Origin: Porphyrobacter sp.
Lineage (GTDB): Bacteria > Pseudomonadota > Alphaproteobacteria > Sphingomonadales > Sphingomonadaceae
NCBI GenBank assembly: GCA_017744315.1
Contig: JAGIBN010000009.1
Span: 62,001-126,000 of the forward strand
Length of the DNA stretch: 64,000 bases
Direction of reading: 5' to 3'
How positions within the stretch are numbered: the first letter of the stretch is position 1; each line of letters opens with the position of its first letter. A model generated the notes under the pieces. It saw only the letters and a list, made by a program, of their open reading frames with translations, searched no databases and was not told the DNA's origin. A program made the position numbers and the translations under genes. Of this stretch, positions 62,832 through 64,000 are shown piece by piece.

Positions 62832-63589
62832 TGCGCCGGTTCATTCTCGCCTTGGCTTCATTGTCATTGGGAGCTGCCCCCGCTGCCGCCGAGCAACCCG
62901 ACCTTAACGGCTTCTGGAACCTCGACTTCGGTGCATTGCGGCCCGAGACCGAGCCCATGGTCAGGGCATTGCCCTCGAACACGGTGGTTCTCGCGGACAC
63001 CGGCGTCCCCGAATTTCCTGAGAACGAGTATGGCGGGCTAAAATTGAAGCCTGCTGCGAAGGCGAAGGCCGCCGCGTGGAAACCAGCCGACGAAATGACT
63101 CTTGCTCGCGTCTGTGCCGCACCGTCGATCGTCTATGCCATCCAGGGACCTTTCCCGTTCGAAATCTACCAGTCGGAAGCGATGATCGTTTTCAAATACG
63201 AATACTTCGATCAAACGCGAGTGGTGTTCATGGATGGGCGCGGCCATCCGCCCGCCGACGCGCCCCATTCCAAGATGGGGCATTCGGTCGGCCACTGGGA
63301 AGGCGACGAGCTGGTGATCGACACCACCCATTTGCTCGCCTCGACCATAACCAACAACGGGCTCGATCACTCGGACAACATTCATATGGTCGAGCGCTAT
63401 CGAAAGCTGGACGACAACACCTTGGCCGCCAGCCAATGGTTCGAGGATCCAGAGGTGCTCGATAACCGTGGCGCACGGATCATCCAGTGGAAAAAGCAAC
63501 CCGGGCAATTCGTGCTGGCCTATGACTGCGATCCGAGCATCGCCGTCGAATACCAGCAGATCGAGGACAGCGATGGAGTTGCAAAGTGA
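62831..63589 (+). CDS. Secreted protein of unknown function
   Basis: A 252-residue protein with a signal peptide (ends APAAAEQPD). It contains PDLNGFWNLDFG, RVCAAPSIVYAIQGPFPFEIYQ, HSVGHWEGDELVIDTTHLL and a late YDCDPSIAVEYQQ. It is rich in beta-strand and aromatic residues. I do not recognise an enzymatic family. Coupling to the DUF6152 gene and following a tannase suggest that it and the DUF6152 protein act together in the periplasm on the same pathway. Confidence 0.75.
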   Translation: MRRFILALASLSLGAAPAAAEQPDLNGFWNLDFGALRPETEPMVRALPSNTVVLADTGVPEFPENEYGGLKLKPAAKAKAAAWKPADEMTLARVCAAPSIVYAIQGPFPFEIYQSEAMIVFKYEYFDQTRVVFMDGRGHPPADAPHSKMGHSVGHWEGDELVIDTTHLLASTITNNGLDHSDNIHMVERYRKLDDNTLAASQWFEDPEVLDNRGARIIQWKKQPGQFVLAYDCDPSIAVEYQQIEDSDGVAK

Positions 63590-63749
63590 GGGGCGCGGAA
63601 CATGGTCAGGAAAACAAACTGACCAAATGAAGCGGCGACGCCCCAATGCCCGCTATAGAGTGGGTTCGAGTTCTGCGGGCTTGGGAGTGCGACCAGACCT
63701 TGGTCCTTTGGCCCTCTGCTAATTCGAGCTTCTCAGGTTCTGCGACGAT

Positions 63750-64000
63750 TTATCCAAAGCTGGCACGATCGGCAGGACTGTTCCCAACTCCCTCACGCGT
63801 TTTCCAGGCGTTCGTGACGGAAATGACTGCCAGAGCCAACGCGGCCAGCAGGGCGGGAAATGCAAACAGCGACATGACAGTCTGCCCGGCCACTCCGGCG
63901 GACAGGGCCAGTCCGATCGCTATTGGAGCGATCACCGTTCCCAGCCTGCCGACACTCTTGGCCCATCCGACCCCCGTCGCGCGCAGGTCCTCGGGATAGT
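63750..64000 (-). CDS. MFS transporter, C-terminal part
   Basis: The minus-strand frame is open to the window edge. It reads RATGVGWAKSVGRLGTVIAPIAIGLAL, then a final membrane segment (FAFPALLAALALAVISVTNAW) and a short tail. This is the usual end of AAHS-type MFS permeases, including the RATGxGW motif. The start lies beyond the window. It is convergent with the secreted unknown across 160 bp that contain no clear terminator. Confidence 0.8.
   Translation of the reverse strand, partial: YPEDLRATGVGWAKSVGRLGTVIAPIAIGLALSAGVAGQTVMSLFAFPALLAALALAVISVTNAWKTREGVGNSPADRASFG

Overview
The window is GC-rich, densely coded DNA typical of an alphaproteobacterium of the order Sphingomonadales (Novosphingobium, Sphingobium or Erythrobacteraceae type). 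The signs are large TonB-dependent receptors (TBDRs) embedded in small catabolic clusters, a cpa/tad pilus locus, MAPEG and M16 proteins, and very short intergenic gaps. The placement is inferred from gene content; no rRNA or other species marker is present. I found no tRNA, rRNA or CRISPR array.

Layout. 1-16.8 kb is core-like: a YqhA-type membrane protein end, an acyltransferase, a MAPEG protein, gatB, a YbaY-like lipoprotein, trmL, an M16 peptidase, a DUF1348 protein, clpB, a small secreted protein, a TBDR with a clear terminator, an SDR enzyme, an MTA-phosphorylase-like gene and a MarR regulator. 16.9-24.2 kb is a leftward Tad pilus operon (cpaA-B-C-D-E, then tadB-tadC). Its motor ATPase gene cpaF is missing, and a terminator-like hairpin lies where it should be. 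24.3-26.4 kb is a hydrolase/FAD-oxidoreductase pair.

26.5-about 32.8 kb is an AT-richer Tn7-like transposon core (tnsA-tnsB-tnsC-tniQ, leftward, all overlapping), with helically phased repeats at the tniQ end. It is followed by debris and accessory genes to about 35.6 kb: a truncated DDE-like fragment, a winged-helix protein and a DUF5343 protein.

35.6-48.3 kb is a MarR-linked catabolic cluster: TBDR, CocE/NonD hydrolase, two DUF3237 plus NTF2-like pairs, a divergent SDR, a GMC oxidoreductase and two MFS transporters. Three near-identical palindromes (TTGAY-N2-RTCAA type) lie in its control regions.

48.4-64 kb is a LacI-linked cluster. It holds a ceramidase-like hydrolase, two alpha/beta hydrolases, a TBDR, two tannase/feruloyl-esterase-family enzymes, MFS transport, a LacI regulator, a GH68 beta-fructosidase, a ROK fructokinase, a DUF6152 protein and a secreted unknown. 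Three copies of GCAATCGATTG precede the transcription units. The gene set reads as uptake and stepwise de-esterification of an acylated, fructose-containing glycoside such as an acyl-sucrose, followed by intracellular cleavage and fructose phosphorylation. That substrate is an inference. I regard this locus and the Tn7-like element as the most interesting content.
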